Source of the DNA: JANMDN01 sp031376285
GTDB lineage: Bacteria; Actinomycetota; Thermoleophilia; Miltoncostaeales; Miltoncostaeaceae
NCBI GenBank assembly: GCA_031376285.1
Contig: JANMDN010000010.1
Coordinates: 1 to 64,000, forward strand
Direction of reading: 5' to 3'
Length of the DNA stretch: 64,000 nucleotides
The position numbers and the translations under genes are program-made. Shown here in pieces: positions 1 to 7,893 of the stretch; the stretch's first letter is position 1; each line of letters starts with the position of its first letter. The notes under the pieces are model-generated. The model was not told where the DNA came from. It saw only the letters and a list, made by a program, of their open reading frames with translations, and searched no databases.

Positions 1-2
1 GG

Positions 3-122
3 CGAACCATCACCGGGGTCTGCGTACGCGTCGCGCTGCGCATGCTCGCTCTGGCAGCCGGCCTTGCACACAACCAATCCATCGGTCAGCCTGGTCGCCA
101 CTTCACCGCCTACAACCACTAA
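3..122 (+). mobile_element. C-terminal end of an IS982-like transposase (cut by window edge)
   Basis: The first open frame encodes 39 residues ending in a TAA stop, and runs off the left edge. The segment RMLALAAGLAHN followed by GQPGRHFTAYNH resembles the end of actinobacterial IS982-family DDE transposases, which often finish with a LALAA..WHN..G.P..RSLIAYDH pattern. The similarity is from memory of the family and is short. No inverted repeat is visible between its stop and the next gene, so it may be the end of an intact element that starts outside the window or a decayed remnant. Confidence 0.55.
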
Positions 123-137
123 TTCGGAATCAACCAT

Positions 138-872
138 CTAGGGCGGTCCAACACGCGGCGCCCAGTGGGGTCCACCCGGAGTCCAGTCGAGGCTTGGGTG
201 GAAGTCGTTGACAGCGAGCGCCCAAATGAACCACGCTGCGACCGAGGCCACACCGAAGAAGGCGCTCGCGCGGTAGAGGGTCACCGCGGCGGCGGTGTTC
301 GTCTTCTTGATGAGCCACGGCCAAAGGGGATCGTGGGGTACGACCTCGGTCAGGAAGTGTTCGGTCCGTAGCCGACGCCATGTGAAGAGCAGCAGAACAA
401 CCCAGAGGATGTCCCACGCCCCTCCGAGCGACGTGTAGTAGGCGATCGCGTCTTTCTGACGCCCCGCCTGGCCCACGTACTCCCACGCGTCGAGGTGCAA
501 GTGCCAGGTGCTGAACGGAAAGAACAACATGACCCCGACCGAGTCGAGGGTGTCCGAGAGGACGTGCGCGATACCACCGATGAAGAAGGAGATCGCCCAG
601 AGGCGCTTCTTCGAAAGCCAGAGGATGAGCAGGGCAACGAGCGCGACGAACGCAAGCGAGTGGGTGAACCCGACCCCGGGAAAGCCGCGGTGGAGCTTCA
701 CGGGATCGTCGACGAGCTTGTTGTTGCCCGCGAAGTCGAGTCCGTAGACGGCCCACTTGGTGAAGATATCCGGCGAGTAGGAGCCGAACAGGCAAAAGAC
801 GATGCTGATCTTCGCCGCCGGCAGGTGCGCCTTGATCAGGTACGGCTCAAGGTCATGAGCGGCCCAACTCAC
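138..872 (-). CDS. Membrane-bound metal-dependent hydrolase-like protein (DUF457/YdjM type)
   Basis: The 244-residue product has several hydrophobic helices and conserved polar motifs in the first half: SYSPDIFTKW, GFTHSLAF and HVLSDTLDSVG. The H and D residues at helix ends are typical of the YdjM/DUF457 family of predicted membrane-bound metal-dependent hydrolases; the substrate is unknown. I start it at the GTG whose last bases overlap the TGA of the upstream small membrane gene (GTGA overlap). A longer open frame upstream lacks recognisable sequence. The two genes form a small operon. Confidence 0.7.
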   Translation of the reverse strand: MSWAAHDLEPYLIKAHLPAAKISIVFCLFGSYSPDIFTKWAVYGLDFAGNNKLVDDPVKLHRGFPGVGFTHSLAFVALVALLILWLSKKRLWAISFFIGGIAHVLSDTLDSVGVMLFFPFSTWHLHLDAWEYVGQAGRQKDAIAYYTSLGGAWDILWVVLLLFTWRRLRTEHFLTEVVPHDPLWPWLIKKTNTAAAVTLYRASAFFGVASVAAWFIWALAVNDFHPSLDWTPGGPHWAPRVGPP

Positions 873-1072
873 CTGCGTCGGTTCGCGATCCGTCCGATGA
901 CCACCGTCGCGACGAACACGTAGATGAGCGACTCCTGAAAGCCGAGCAGGAAGACCGGCGGCTGCCAGATCCCGAGGCCAATGTAGATGAGCATCGCGAG
1001 CGCCCAAAGGGCCAGCGTCCGTCGCTCTGACGGCCGCGGCAGGAACCTTCGACTTTTGCCTGGTGAGCTCAC
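869..1072 (-). CDS. Small membrane protein, 67 residues
   Basis: The protein begins VSSPGKSRRF and then has two hydrophobic stretches, roughly residues 19-36 and 41-60, with a basic tail IANRRR. It sits directly upstream of the DUF457-like gene and shares a 4-base GTGA overlap with it, which supports co-translation. I do not recognise a family. The GTG start lies in the short gap divergent from the EEP-family gene, so both may be driven from the same 18-base space. Confidence 0.6.
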   Translation of the reverse strand: MSSPGKSRRFLPRPSERRTLALWALAMLIYIGLGIWQPPVFLLGFQESLIYVFVATVVIGRIANRRR

Positions 1073-1090
1073 GGCGGGCAGGATACTTGG

Positions 1091-1984
1091 GTGACTGACG
1101 TTCGCGTACTGACCTGGAATCTCTTCCACGGGCGTGACGGATTTCCAGGACTCGGCGCCACGTGGCGCTCGACGATGCTCGGCCGCCCCGGGCGAAGCGC
1201 GGACGGCGAGTACATCCACGTCAATCGCAAACTGATGGACGAGATGGGTCGCCTGATCGCAGGCGCCGCACCGAGCATTGCGATGCTCCAAGAGGTGCCG
1301 CCGGGCGCCGTCGGCGCCTTGGCGGCCGCAACCGGCATGCAGGCCGTCGTCGTCCGAACCGGTCCCTTCCTCGGCCCGGTCCGTGTTCGCGCGGCTCTCG
1401 GCTCGCAGAACCCGGACCTCTGGAGGACCCATGAGGGGAATGCCAACGTCCTGCTCATCGGAGGTGCTTGGAGCGTTGTCCCGGGAAGTGTTCGATCGGT
1501 CCGCCTGAACCCGCCGCTCGTGATGGCGCGCGCGGCGCGCGGGATGCGCCTCGGGCGCGCCGAAGTCCTCAACTGGGCCGGCGAGTCGCGCCGGCTCCTG
1601 GCAGCGACCGTTGCCGGGCCGGGCGGTGCCCGCATCCTTGCGGCCTGCACGCATTGCGCGACCAACCCGCGTGTCGCCGAGGTCGAGCTCCGTCGGGCCC
1701 GCGATCACGTGATCGACTGGGCCGACGGGCTCCCGATCCTCGTCGGGGGAGATCTAAACGTCGGGCCGGGTCATCCAGCGCTCGACCTGCTGACCCAGCA
1801 AGGCTTTCGGGAGGAGATCCCCGGCGTGGGGATCGACCACATCTTTTCTCGGGGGCTCGCGGCGATCGGTGGCCGGCGCTGGCGTCCTGAAGAGCGCGAC
1901 CTCGGCGTGCGCGTGCGCGGCGGCCTGCGCCGGGTGCGGATGTCCGATCATGACCTCGTCGAGGGCATGTACCGTCTGCCCTGA
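1091..1984 (+). CDS. Endonuclease/exonuclease/phosphatase (EEP) family protein
   Basis: The 297-residue product starts VTDVRVLTWNLFHGRD, the usual first strand and catalytic Asn of the EEP fold. MLQEV (about residue 64) supplies the metal-binding Glu, VGGDLNVGPGHP (about 218) the Asp-x-Asn pair, and SDHDLVEG near the C terminus the catalytic Asp-His. All key residues are present, so it should be an active Mg-dependent phosphohydrolase. The substrate (DNA, phospholipid head group or nucleotide) cannot be told from sequence. There is no signal peptide. It is divergent from the small membrane gene. Confidence 0.8.
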   Translation: MTDVRVLTWNLFHGRDGFPGLGATWRSTMLGRPGRSADGEYIHVNRKLMDEMGRLIAGAAPSIAMLQEVPPGAVGALAAATGMQAVVVRTGPFLGPVRVRAALGSQNPDLWRTHEGNANVLLIGGAWSVVPGSVRSVRLNPPLVMARAARGMRLGRAEVLNWAGESRRLLAATVAGPGGARILAACTHCATNPRVAEVELRRARDHVIDWADGLPILVGGDLNVGPGHPALDLLTQQGFREEIPGVGIDHIFSRGLAAIGGRRWRPEERDLGVRVRGGLRRVRMSDHDLVEGMYRLP

Positions 1985-2005
1985 AACCCAGCAAGGAGAG
2001 CCCAG

Positions 2006-2227
2006 ATGTGCGTGCTTTGCTACAACCCTGGACTCGTCGTGGGCGACGTGGCGCTCTTCGGCGGTCCGGTCGTCGGCTCAGTCATCCATCGGATTCGATC
2101 GGTGCGTCGCACGCGCGAATGCTCCCCCGAGCGGCGCTACGGCCCCGGCATTCCTGGACGAGGCGCGGCGGAAAGGGCGAGCAGTCCGAGCAGCCCACTG
2201 AGCGCGGCGGCGGTCATCGCCAGGTAG
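2006..2227 (+). CDS. Possible small Cys-containing protein, 73 residues
   Basis: An AAGGAGAG ribosome binding site lies 9 bases before an ATG, 21 bases after the EEP gene. The encoded protein starts MCVLCYNPGLVVGDVALF, then becomes Arg/Ser/Ala-rich. The last 90 bases overlap the opposite-strand membrane gene, and that part looks like the shadow composition seen in many GC-rich frames. The start signal is good but the product is unrecognised, so it may be a short real gene or chance. Confidence 0.3.
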   Translation: MCVLCYNPGLVVGDVALFGGPVVGSVIHRIRSVRRTRECSPERRYGPGIPGRGAAERASSPSSPLSAAAVIAR

Positions 2228-2583
2228 GCGCCTGGGGTAATCGCGACTGGACCGGTCTCGCGCGGGAGGTCGACCCCGCGAAGCATTCCGAGCTGCTCGA
2301 TGACAACGTGGGCCGGAATGAACAGGATCGCGCTCAGGCAGAGCACCGCCGCCAGGGTCGCGGCCGCGATGGACACAAGCGCCGCGGCTCTCGCGCCGCG
2401 TCGCGCCGCGACGAGCACCCCGCAGCCCACGATGACAGCGGCGAGTGCGGCCACCGTCCAGAGCTCTCCCGCCCCGCCGACGCCCGAGAGGTGGACCCCG
2501 GGGAACCCCGTGGCAAGAAACCACGGCAGGAAGACCAAGGCACCGAGCGCGGCGCCCATGATGATCATCGCGACGCCGATCAC
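2137..2583 (-). CDS. Small four-helix membrane protein
   Basis: The 148-residue product is almost entirely hydrophobic, with about four helices (around residues 4-23, 42-60, 67-90 and 115-140) and a short GMPGP tail. No enzymatic motif is visible. It starts at a GTG sharing a GTGA overlap with the DUF2079 gene and is the last member of the minus-strand glycan operon. It may be an accessory subunit of that membrane machinery; I do not recognise a family. Confidence 0.6.
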   Translation of the reverse strand: MIGVAMIIMGAALGALVFLPWFLATGFPGVHLSGVGGAGELWTVAALAAVIVGCGVLVAARRGARAAALVSIAAATLAAVLCLSAILFIPAHVVIEQLGMLRGVDLPRETGPVAITPGAYLAMTAAALSGLLGLLALSAAPRPGMPGP

Positions 2584-4058
2584 GATCCGTCTCGGCGAAC
2601 GTAGGTGAGGATGTCGCCGTCGACGCTTGCCAACCGGAAGTCGGGGCGCGCCTCGAGTGCGGCCAACTCCCTGCGAAACGCGACCGTGTCGGTGCGAAAT
2701 CCAACGGTCGGACGGCGCCGGTCGACGACGACGAACTGCGCCTGACCAATGACCGGGAACGTCGCCACGTACCGTCGCGCCGAGAGGTGTCCACCGAGGT
2801 AATTGCCGACTGAGACCGGCACGTCCTCGGGGACTCGTGCGAGTGCACGGTCGATGCTCTCCGCCCCTTCGGGCCGCAAATATTGGCCGACCCGGAGTTT
2901 GGAGGCGGTCGAGAGGGGCTCGAGCCCGGGCAGCGGTCCGGTGATCGCGAGTCCGACGATCGATGCCGCTGCCAGTCCGCCGGCAAGCCCGCTCGCGCCG
3001 ACTCTTGCGAACACGACGCCGGACCGGTGGAGGCGGGCCAGACCGAGAACGGCCGCGGGAAGAAGAATGCCGGCCGGTACGGCGACGTAGTGGAACTCGA
3101 TCGAGTGCTGGGGCCCCCAGTTTGCGAGCAGGTTGAGGAGTAGCTCGGGGATCGCCGCCACGACAAGCGACGACGCGAACGGAAGGAGCAGGAGCGGCAG
3201 GAGGAGCGCCGCGAGGTAGCCAAGCCGGGATGGGGCAAGTCCGGTCGTGACGATCTCCCAAGGGTGGGTTGCGAGGTGTTTGATCACCCCGCCTGCTCCG
3301 CCCCCAGCCTCACCGTAACGGGCAACGAAGTCGCTCCCCTGCCCGTTGTTGAAGTGCGGGATGATGATCGCCGCGCAGATCGCGACCCAGACCGTCGAGC
3401 AGCCGGTGAGGATGAGCCCGGCGACGCGTCTGCCGTGGCGGATCGCCATCCAAACGCCGAGCACCGCCAGGGTGAGACCGACCTCCTCTTTGCTGAGCGC
3501 GGCGAGAACGGCAAGCGACGCGAGCCAGCCGTTGCGGCCCGTCTCGATTGCCCACACGCATCCGACAAGAAGCGGGGCCGCGAACGCAAGCGGGTGGAAC
3601 TCATCGAGCACCAGCCACCAGAGCGGGGGGTAAACAAGCCAGGTGAGCGCGCAGACAACCGCTGGCCACCCGTCGAAGTGTCGGCGCGCGAGTGCGTAGA
3701 GCGGCAAGGCGCCGAGGGCAACAAGGAGCGGCTGGAGGACAAGGATCGGCACGGGGCTCCGCGTGATCCACGCGATCGGAGTGAAGACGAGAAGGAGCGG
3801 ATCGACGTGGGCAGCCAGACGCGAGGCCTGCTCGCCGGCGCCGTTGGTGGAAAGGAGAAGGTCGCCGTGCGCGCTCGTCCAAATCGCCTGCCACATGTTC
3901 CCAACGTCAAAACGGGCGGTCCAGTACGCCCGGTGGCGAGCGACCGCGAGTGCCGCCAGGATCACGCTGTTCAGGCCGATGGCCAACCAGACAACCGTCG
4001 TCTGGAGGTCACGGCGCCCGGTCGACGTCCGCCCCATCGGAACCGGGGGACGCGTCAC
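2580..4058 (-). CDS. DUF2079 family polytopic membrane protein
   Basis: The 492-residue product has about ten membrane helices. Near the N terminus FDVGNMWQAIWTSAHGD and RLAAHVDPLLL match the signature region of DUF2079, predicted membrane proteins that resemble GT-C glycosyltransferases (an Asp-containing first loop and a His-Asp pair in the next). The C-terminal 130 residues are soluble. The function of the family is not established; a polyprenyl-phosphate-sugar dependent glycosyltransferase is a reasonable guess because a GT2 polyprenyl-phosphate transferase heads the same operon. GTGA overlaps join it to both neighbours. Confidence 0.75.
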   Translation of the reverse strand: MTRPPVPMGRTSTGRRDLQTTVVWLAIGLNSVILAALAVARHRAYWTARFDVGNMWQAIWTSAHGDLLLSTNGAGEQASRLAAHVDPLLLVFTPIAWITRSPVPILVLQPLLVALGALPLYALARRHFDGWPAVVCALTWLVYPPLWWLVLDEFHPLAFAAPLLVGCVWAIETGRNGWLASLAVLAALSKEEVGLTLAVLGVWMAIRHGRRVAGLILTGCSTVWVAICAAIIIPHFNNGQGSDFVARYGEAGGGAGGVIKHLATHPWEIVTTGLAPSRLGYLAALLLPLLLLPFASSLVVAAIPELLLNLLANWGPQHSIEFHYVAVPAGILLPAAVLGLARLHRSGVVFARVGASGLAGGLAAASIVGLAITGPLPGLEPLSTASKLRVGQYLRPEGAESIDRALARVPEDVPVSVGNYLGGHLSARRYVATFPVIGQAQFVVVDRRRPTVGFRTDTVAFRRELAALEARPDFRLASVDGDILTYVRRDGS

Positions 4059-4981
4059 CGGCGCCGGCCGACGAAGAACACGACCGCGACAAACGCCAGC
4101 TCGACAGCCGTGAGGACGAGTCGCGCGCCAACCGACAGCGCGAGCGCAACCCCCCCGGGGACGTGCCGCCCGAGGGCGAGGGCGAAGACACCCTCCCGGA
4201 CGCCCAGACCGGACGGAAAGATCACGGCGAGTGTCGAGAGCGTGACCGCAAGCTGGAAGGCGCCAGCGATCTCAATCGGATTCCCGGCACCTGGCGCCGC
4301 AGCATGGACAACCGACCAGATTCCGAGCCCCATGAGGCTCGCCGTCAGCGCGTACCACGCCGTGAAGCCCGCGACCTGGCGGCCGGTGAGGAACGTTTCG
4401 AGCGGTCCGCGACGAATGAGGCGCAGCACCCGCGTCGACAGCGGCCCGAAGAGCCGAGGGTGGAGCAGCGCAACAAGCGCCGGCAAGAGCGCGGCGACCC
4501 ACACGACCCTCCCGTGGCCGTCACTGAATCCGACGACAAGGTAGGCAACCCCCCAGAGCGCCGCCATCGCAAGACCGTAGACCTGCTCGTACACGCTCGC
4601 GGCAAGGCTCACTCGCCGCGAGATGCCGATATTCAGACCGAGTTCCAGCCTCCCGAGAACCATCAGGACGCTTCCCGGCACGTACCGACCGAGCAGGGAC
4701 CTGGCCCAGACCGACATCGTCTGAAGCCGTGGCGGAGATGACGGCTGGAGGCGCGATACCAAGCCGTGGTAGCCGAGGCCGGTCGTCAGGTAGGCGAGGA
4801 GGAGCAGGACAAGGCCCAAAGCGAGCCAGCCCGGCGCGAGCCGCCACGAGTACTCGGAGACGCGGCGGCCTCCGTCGATGAGGGCCCAACTGAGGAACCC
4901 GACGACAAGGGCGCTGCCGGCAATCCAGCCGAAACGCCGCAGCCGATCCTTGCGAAGGGCCCTCTCGGGTGGGTCGGTCAC
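4055..4981 (-). CDS. YbhN/AglD-like flippase-domain membrane protein (lysylphosphatidylglycerol synthase TM family)
   Basis: The 308-residue product has about eight helices and a basic N terminus (ERALRKDRLRR). RSLLGRYVPGSVLMVLGR (about residue 95) and FPSGLGVREGVFAL (about 255) are the two conserved loops of the UPF0104/LPG_synthase_TM family, which includes proteins proposed to move lipids or lipid-linked sugars across the membrane. It has no C-terminal lysyl-transfer domain. The start GTG overlaps the methyltransferase stop by four bases; an upstream extension of the frame has shadow-like composition. Confidence 0.75.
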   Translation of the reverse strand: MTDPPERALRKDRLRRFGWIAGSALVVGFLSWALIDGGRRVSEYSWRLAPGWLALGLVLLLLAYLTTGLGYHGLVSRLQPSSPPRLQTMSVWARSLLGRYVPGSVLMVLGRLELGLNIGISRRVSLAASVYEQVYGLAMAALWGVAYLVVGFSDGHGRVVWVAALLPALVALLHPRLFGPLSTRVLRLIRRGPLETFLTGRQVAGFTAWYALTASLMGLGIWSVVHAAAPGAGNPIEIAGAFQLAVTLSTLAVIFPSGLGVREGVFALALGRHVPGGVALALSVGARLVLTAVELAFVAVVFFVGRRR

Positions 4982-5766
4982 GTGGCGTCGGTGTCGGGAG
5001 GTCGTCGTGCTGAGGCGATGAGACCGAACCAACCGGGAAACCGACCCTTGAACGCGCTGTCGATCTCGAAGATCGCCCTGAGTCCGCGCCCAGCCACCTG
5101 GCTGGCTCGACCGCCCCCGGTCGGGGGGGTTGCACCCCGGGAGAGGCGGCGTCGAAGGAGCGGACGGTAGACGTGGCGGTGATAGAGCCCCGTGAAGGGA
5201 AAGCCCCACGGCGTCACGCGGACGTCGACGAGCCCGGCGCCGTGCATCCGCGTCTCGAGATCATCGACGCTGTAGCGGCGGCGGTGACCAGCCCAGGCAT
5301 CGACCCAGTCGTAGCGCCACGGGTTCGCCGGAACGCTTACGACCACCAGACCACCCGGGGAGAGCACCCGCGTGAACTCGGCGAGGGCAGCCGCGTCATC
5401 GTCAAGATGTTCGAGGACCTCACCGCAGACAACACCGTCGAAGCTCCGGTCGGGAAAGCGCAGCGCGTGGAGATCGCCGAGCTCCACCGACGCGGAGCGG
5501 TCCGGTGCGCAGGACGCGACACGCTCGGCGAGATGCGCCACGAACTCCGGGCTTGCGTCGACCGAGACCACATCAAGGCCGGCCTCGAGGAGGGCGAGCG
5601 TCATGCTGCCGGCGCCGCAGCCAGCGTTCAGCACACGGGGACCGGGCAGGGCAGGGAGGAATGACCGGCGTATCAGCGCCTCGCGATAGTCATGACGAGG
5701 GCCGACGAAATCGGGCGCGCTGCCCCAGCGGTGGGTGGTTCCGTGTGCGGGGGGTGCCTGGCTCAC
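4978..5766 (-). CDS. Class I SAM-dependent methyltransferase
   Basis: The 262-residue product contains the Rossmann motif VLNAGCGAGSMTLALLE (about residue 41), the acidic ribose-binding end of strand 2 (VVSVDAS), the LPF-type motif RFPDRSFDGVVCGEVLEHLDD and post-motif LSPGGLVVVSVP. These are the hallmarks of Methyltransf_11 proteins. The GTG start gives a normal N terminus beginning SQAPPAHGTTHRW, and sits 13 bases after the GT4 stop. As it lies between a glycosyltransferase and a flippase-like gene, a sugar, lipid or polyprenyl-linked methyl acceptor is likely, but not shown. Confidence 0.85.
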   Translation of the reverse strand: MSQAPPAHGTTHRWGSAPDFVGPRHDYREALIRRSFLPALPGPRVLNAGCGAGSMTLALLEAGLDVVSVDASPEFVAHLAERVASCAPDRSASVELGDLHALRFPDRSFDGVVCGEVLEHLDDDAAALAEFTRVLSPGGLVVVSVPANPWRYDWVDAWAGHRRRYSVDDLETRMHGAGLVDVRVTPWGFPFTGLYHRHVYRPLLRRRLSRGATPPTGGGRASQVAGRGLRAIFEIDSAFKGRFPGWFGLIASARRPPDTDAT

Positions 5767-5779
5767 CGGGGTAATGTAG

Positions 5780-6901
5780 TCAGTGCCGTAGGACGGGCCC
5801 GATCGCGTCCAAGAATCGCGCGGCCACCCGCTCCGGGTGACCGATGCGCAGAAAGCGCTCCCGCGCCGTCGCGCCCATTCGGGCCCGCAGGTCAGCGTCG
5901 GAGGCGAGCGTGCGAATCGCCGCGGCGAGGGCATCGGCGTCGCCGGGGGGCACGAGCAGTCCCTCGACGCCGTCTCGGACCACTTCTCGTAGCCCCGGTG
6001 TATCCGCGCTGACGACGGGTCTCCCAACGGCCATGGCCTGGAACACCTTGTTCGGCACAACCCGCGAGGCCTTGTCGCTCCTGCCGAAGACGCCCAGACA
6101 AACGCTCGCGTTTGCGATCTCGTCCGCAAGGCTCTCGTAGGGCACCCACGGGGTGTACGACAGACCGGCCGGGGTGTCCCGGGAGAGTTCTGCCGAGAGC
6201 CACCCGCCGAGCTGGCCGTCGCCGATGACGCGAATTGGCGGCACACCAGGGAGACGCGCGGCCGCAAGGATGGTTTCGATCCCGTGGAGCGGCGCGAGCT
6301 TTCCGTAGAAGAGGACCGACGGTGCACCCGATGGGGGCGGGGCCGCAGGAAAGCGGGACGCCTCGGCACCGACCGGCACCACGCTCACACGGCCGCGCGG
6401 GATCCGAAAGCGGGTCGCGAGCCAATCGGCGTTGGCGGTCGTGTCGGCCATCACGACATCGGCGATTCGTAGCGCCTGCCAGTCGATCCCGGCGAGCAAG
6501 ACCGATCCGAGCCGCCCCGCGCGTCCTCGGTCGCCGCCAAGCGTGTCGGCGAGGGAGATCATCGCGTCGACGATAAGCGGCGCGCCGAGACGCCGCGCCG
6601 CCAGCTTCGCTGGAAGCGCGTCGGGCTGGGCCGGGTAGCCGGCAACGACGGCGTCGATGGGACCAAGGCGGCCGAGCCCCCGCGAGAGCGCCGCCCAGCT
6701 CGCACCCCAAGCAACACCGGCGCGCGCCAACCGATCTGGGCGAAGGAATGCCCCCGCCTTGTGGCGCGTTCCCTCCCAGACCGGGCGGTGGTGCTCGATG
6801 ACCTCGACGCCAAGCGCGGTCAGTCCCTCGACAAGAACACGGGTGCGCGGGTAGTCGCGTTCGTACGTGCCGATCCAGAGGATCCGACGTGGTCGCGTCA
6901 G
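5780..6901 (-). CDS. GT4 family glycosyltransferase with a probable CTG start
   Basis: The product (373 residues) has an N-terminal Rossmann start RRILWIGTYERDYPRT, the linker VVPVGAEASRF, and GT4 C-terminal motifs VLFYGKLAPLHG (about residue 198), VVPNKVFQAMAVGRPVVS and EGLLVPPGDADALA. The frame upstream of the first in-frame ATG is clearly coding, because the first strand of the fold lies there. The only NTG codon that includes it is a CTG at the 5' end, which overlaps the TGA of the GT2 gene as CTGA. I therefore infer CTG initiation by coupling. The sugar donor is unknown. Confidence 0.8.
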   Translation of the reverse strand: MTRPRRILWIGTYERDYPRTRVLVEGLTALGVEVIEHHRPVWEGTRHKAGAFLRPDRLARAGVAWGASWAALSRGLGRLGPIDAVVAGYPAQPDALPAKLAARRLGAPLIVDAMISLADTLGGDRGRAGRLGSVLLAGIDWQALRIADVVMADTTANADWLATRFRIPRGRVSVVPVGAEASRFPAAPPPSGAPSVLFYGKLAPLHGIETILAAARLPGVPPIRVIGDGQLGGWLSAELSRDTPAGLSYTPWVPYESLADEIANASVCLGVFGRSDKASRVVPNKVFQAMAVGRPVVSADTPGLREVVRDGVEGLLVPPGDADALAAAIRTLASDADLRARMGATARERFLRIGHPERVAARFLDAIGPVLRH

Positions 6902-7854
6902 AGACCGCCTCCGATGACCCGCGCAATGCGTGCGGTGACCTCGTCGACGCTGCGGCGCAGGTGGTTACGCTGAACCAGCTCACTGAGGAGCCCGATCGTC
7001 ATCAGCTGGATTCCCACGACGATCAGCAGGACACCGAGCAGGAGGAGCGGGCGATTCCCGATCCCTCGGCCCATGAACCTGAGCACCGCCATGTAGGCGC
7101 TCACGAGCGTGCCAGCCAGGGTAAAGAGCAACCCCAGCCCACCAAAGAGGTGCATCGGCCGGTTGCGAAAACGGCCGATGAAGACGATCGTGACGAGGTC
7201 GAGCAGACCGCGCACGTAGCGCTCGATGCCGTACTTACTTTTTCCGAACCGCCGCGGCCGATGGTTGACCGCAAGCTCGTGGACCGTGAAGCCCTCGCTC
7301 GCCGCAAGAACGGGGATGTACCGGTACAGGTCACCGGTGAGCGCGAGTGAATCGACGACCTCGCGCCGATACGCCTTGAACCCGCAGTTCAGATCGCGCA
7401 GCGCAAGACCGCTCACCCGGGCCGTCACCGCGTTGAACACCTTCGAGGCGGCCCGCTTCGTCCACGGGTCGCGACGATCAGCCTTCCAGCCGCTCACGAG
7501 ATCCGCACCCTCTTCGAGGCCCGCGATGAGCCTGGGGATCTCCGTGGGGTCGTCCTGCAGGTCTCCGTCGATCGTGACGATGGCCTCGCCGGTCGCCTGT
7601 CGAAAGCCGGCCATCAGCGCGGCGCCCTTACCGAAGTTGCGACGCAGGAACACGGCCCGTAGCGAGGGATGGGTCTCGACGAGACCTTCCAAAATGGCCC
7701 GAGTTCCGTCGGTCGATCCGTCGTCGACGACGACAACCTCGGTTGGCACGCCGAGGTCCGCGAGGACCGGGAGCAGCTCGTCAACGAGGGGTCCGATCGA
7801 CTCGCGCTCGTTGAAGACCGGTACGACTACCGAGACCGAGCCGACCGTTGCCAC
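6898..7854 (-). CDS. GT2 polyprenyl-phosphate glycosyltransferase (DPM1/ArnC-like)
   Basis: The 318-residue product starts VATVGSVSVVVPVFNERES, has the donor-binding DDGSTDGT (about residue 42), TIDGDLQDDPTEIP (about 95, catalytic DxD region) and the RRFGKSKYGIERYVRG motif that precedes two C-terminal membrane helices. This is the layout of polyprenyl-phosphate mannosyl/glucosyl transferases. It probably makes a lipid-linked sugar used by the downstream DUF2079 protein. A TAGGAT box six bases before the GTG suggests a leaderless promoter. It is the first gene of the six-gene minus operon. Confidence 0.85.
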   Translation of the reverse strand: MATVGSVSVVVPVFNERESIGPLVDELLPVLADLGVPTEVVVVDDGSTDGTRAILEGLVETHPSLRAVFLRRNFGKGAALMAGFRQATGEAIVTIDGDLQDDPTEIPRLIAGLEEGADLVSGWKADRRDPWTKRAASKVFNAVTARVSGLALRDLNCGFKAYRREVVDSLALTGDLYRYIPVLAASEGFTVHELAVNHRPRRFGKSKYGIERYVRGLLDLVTIVFIGRFRNRPMHLFGGLGLLFTLAGTLVSAYMAVLRFMGRGIGNRPLLLLGVLLIVVGIQLMTIGLLSELVQRNHLRRSVDEVTARIARVIGGGL

Positions 7855-7860
7855 GGGTTG

Positions 7861-7882
7861 ATCCTACCAGTGAGGGTAGGCT
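7861..7882. promoter_or_regulatory. Divergent overlapping promoters for the glycan operon and moeA
   Basis: In the 39-base gap, TAGGAT on the minus strand (7866-7861) is six bases before the GT2 GTG, and TAGGCT on the plus strand (7877-7882) is eleven bases before the moeA ATG. The two boxes lie in an imperfect palindrome CCTAC...GGTAGG. Both fit TAnnnT -10 elements; the close spacing suggests mutually exclusive transcription and short or absent leaders. Confidence 0.5.
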
Positions 7883-7893
7883 GCCCCACGATC

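Noticed and set aside
7669..7893. Longer 5' extension of moeA
   Set aside because: The extra residues overlap the GT2 gene on the other strand and the TAGGCT promoter; ATG 7894 gives the normal MoeA start.
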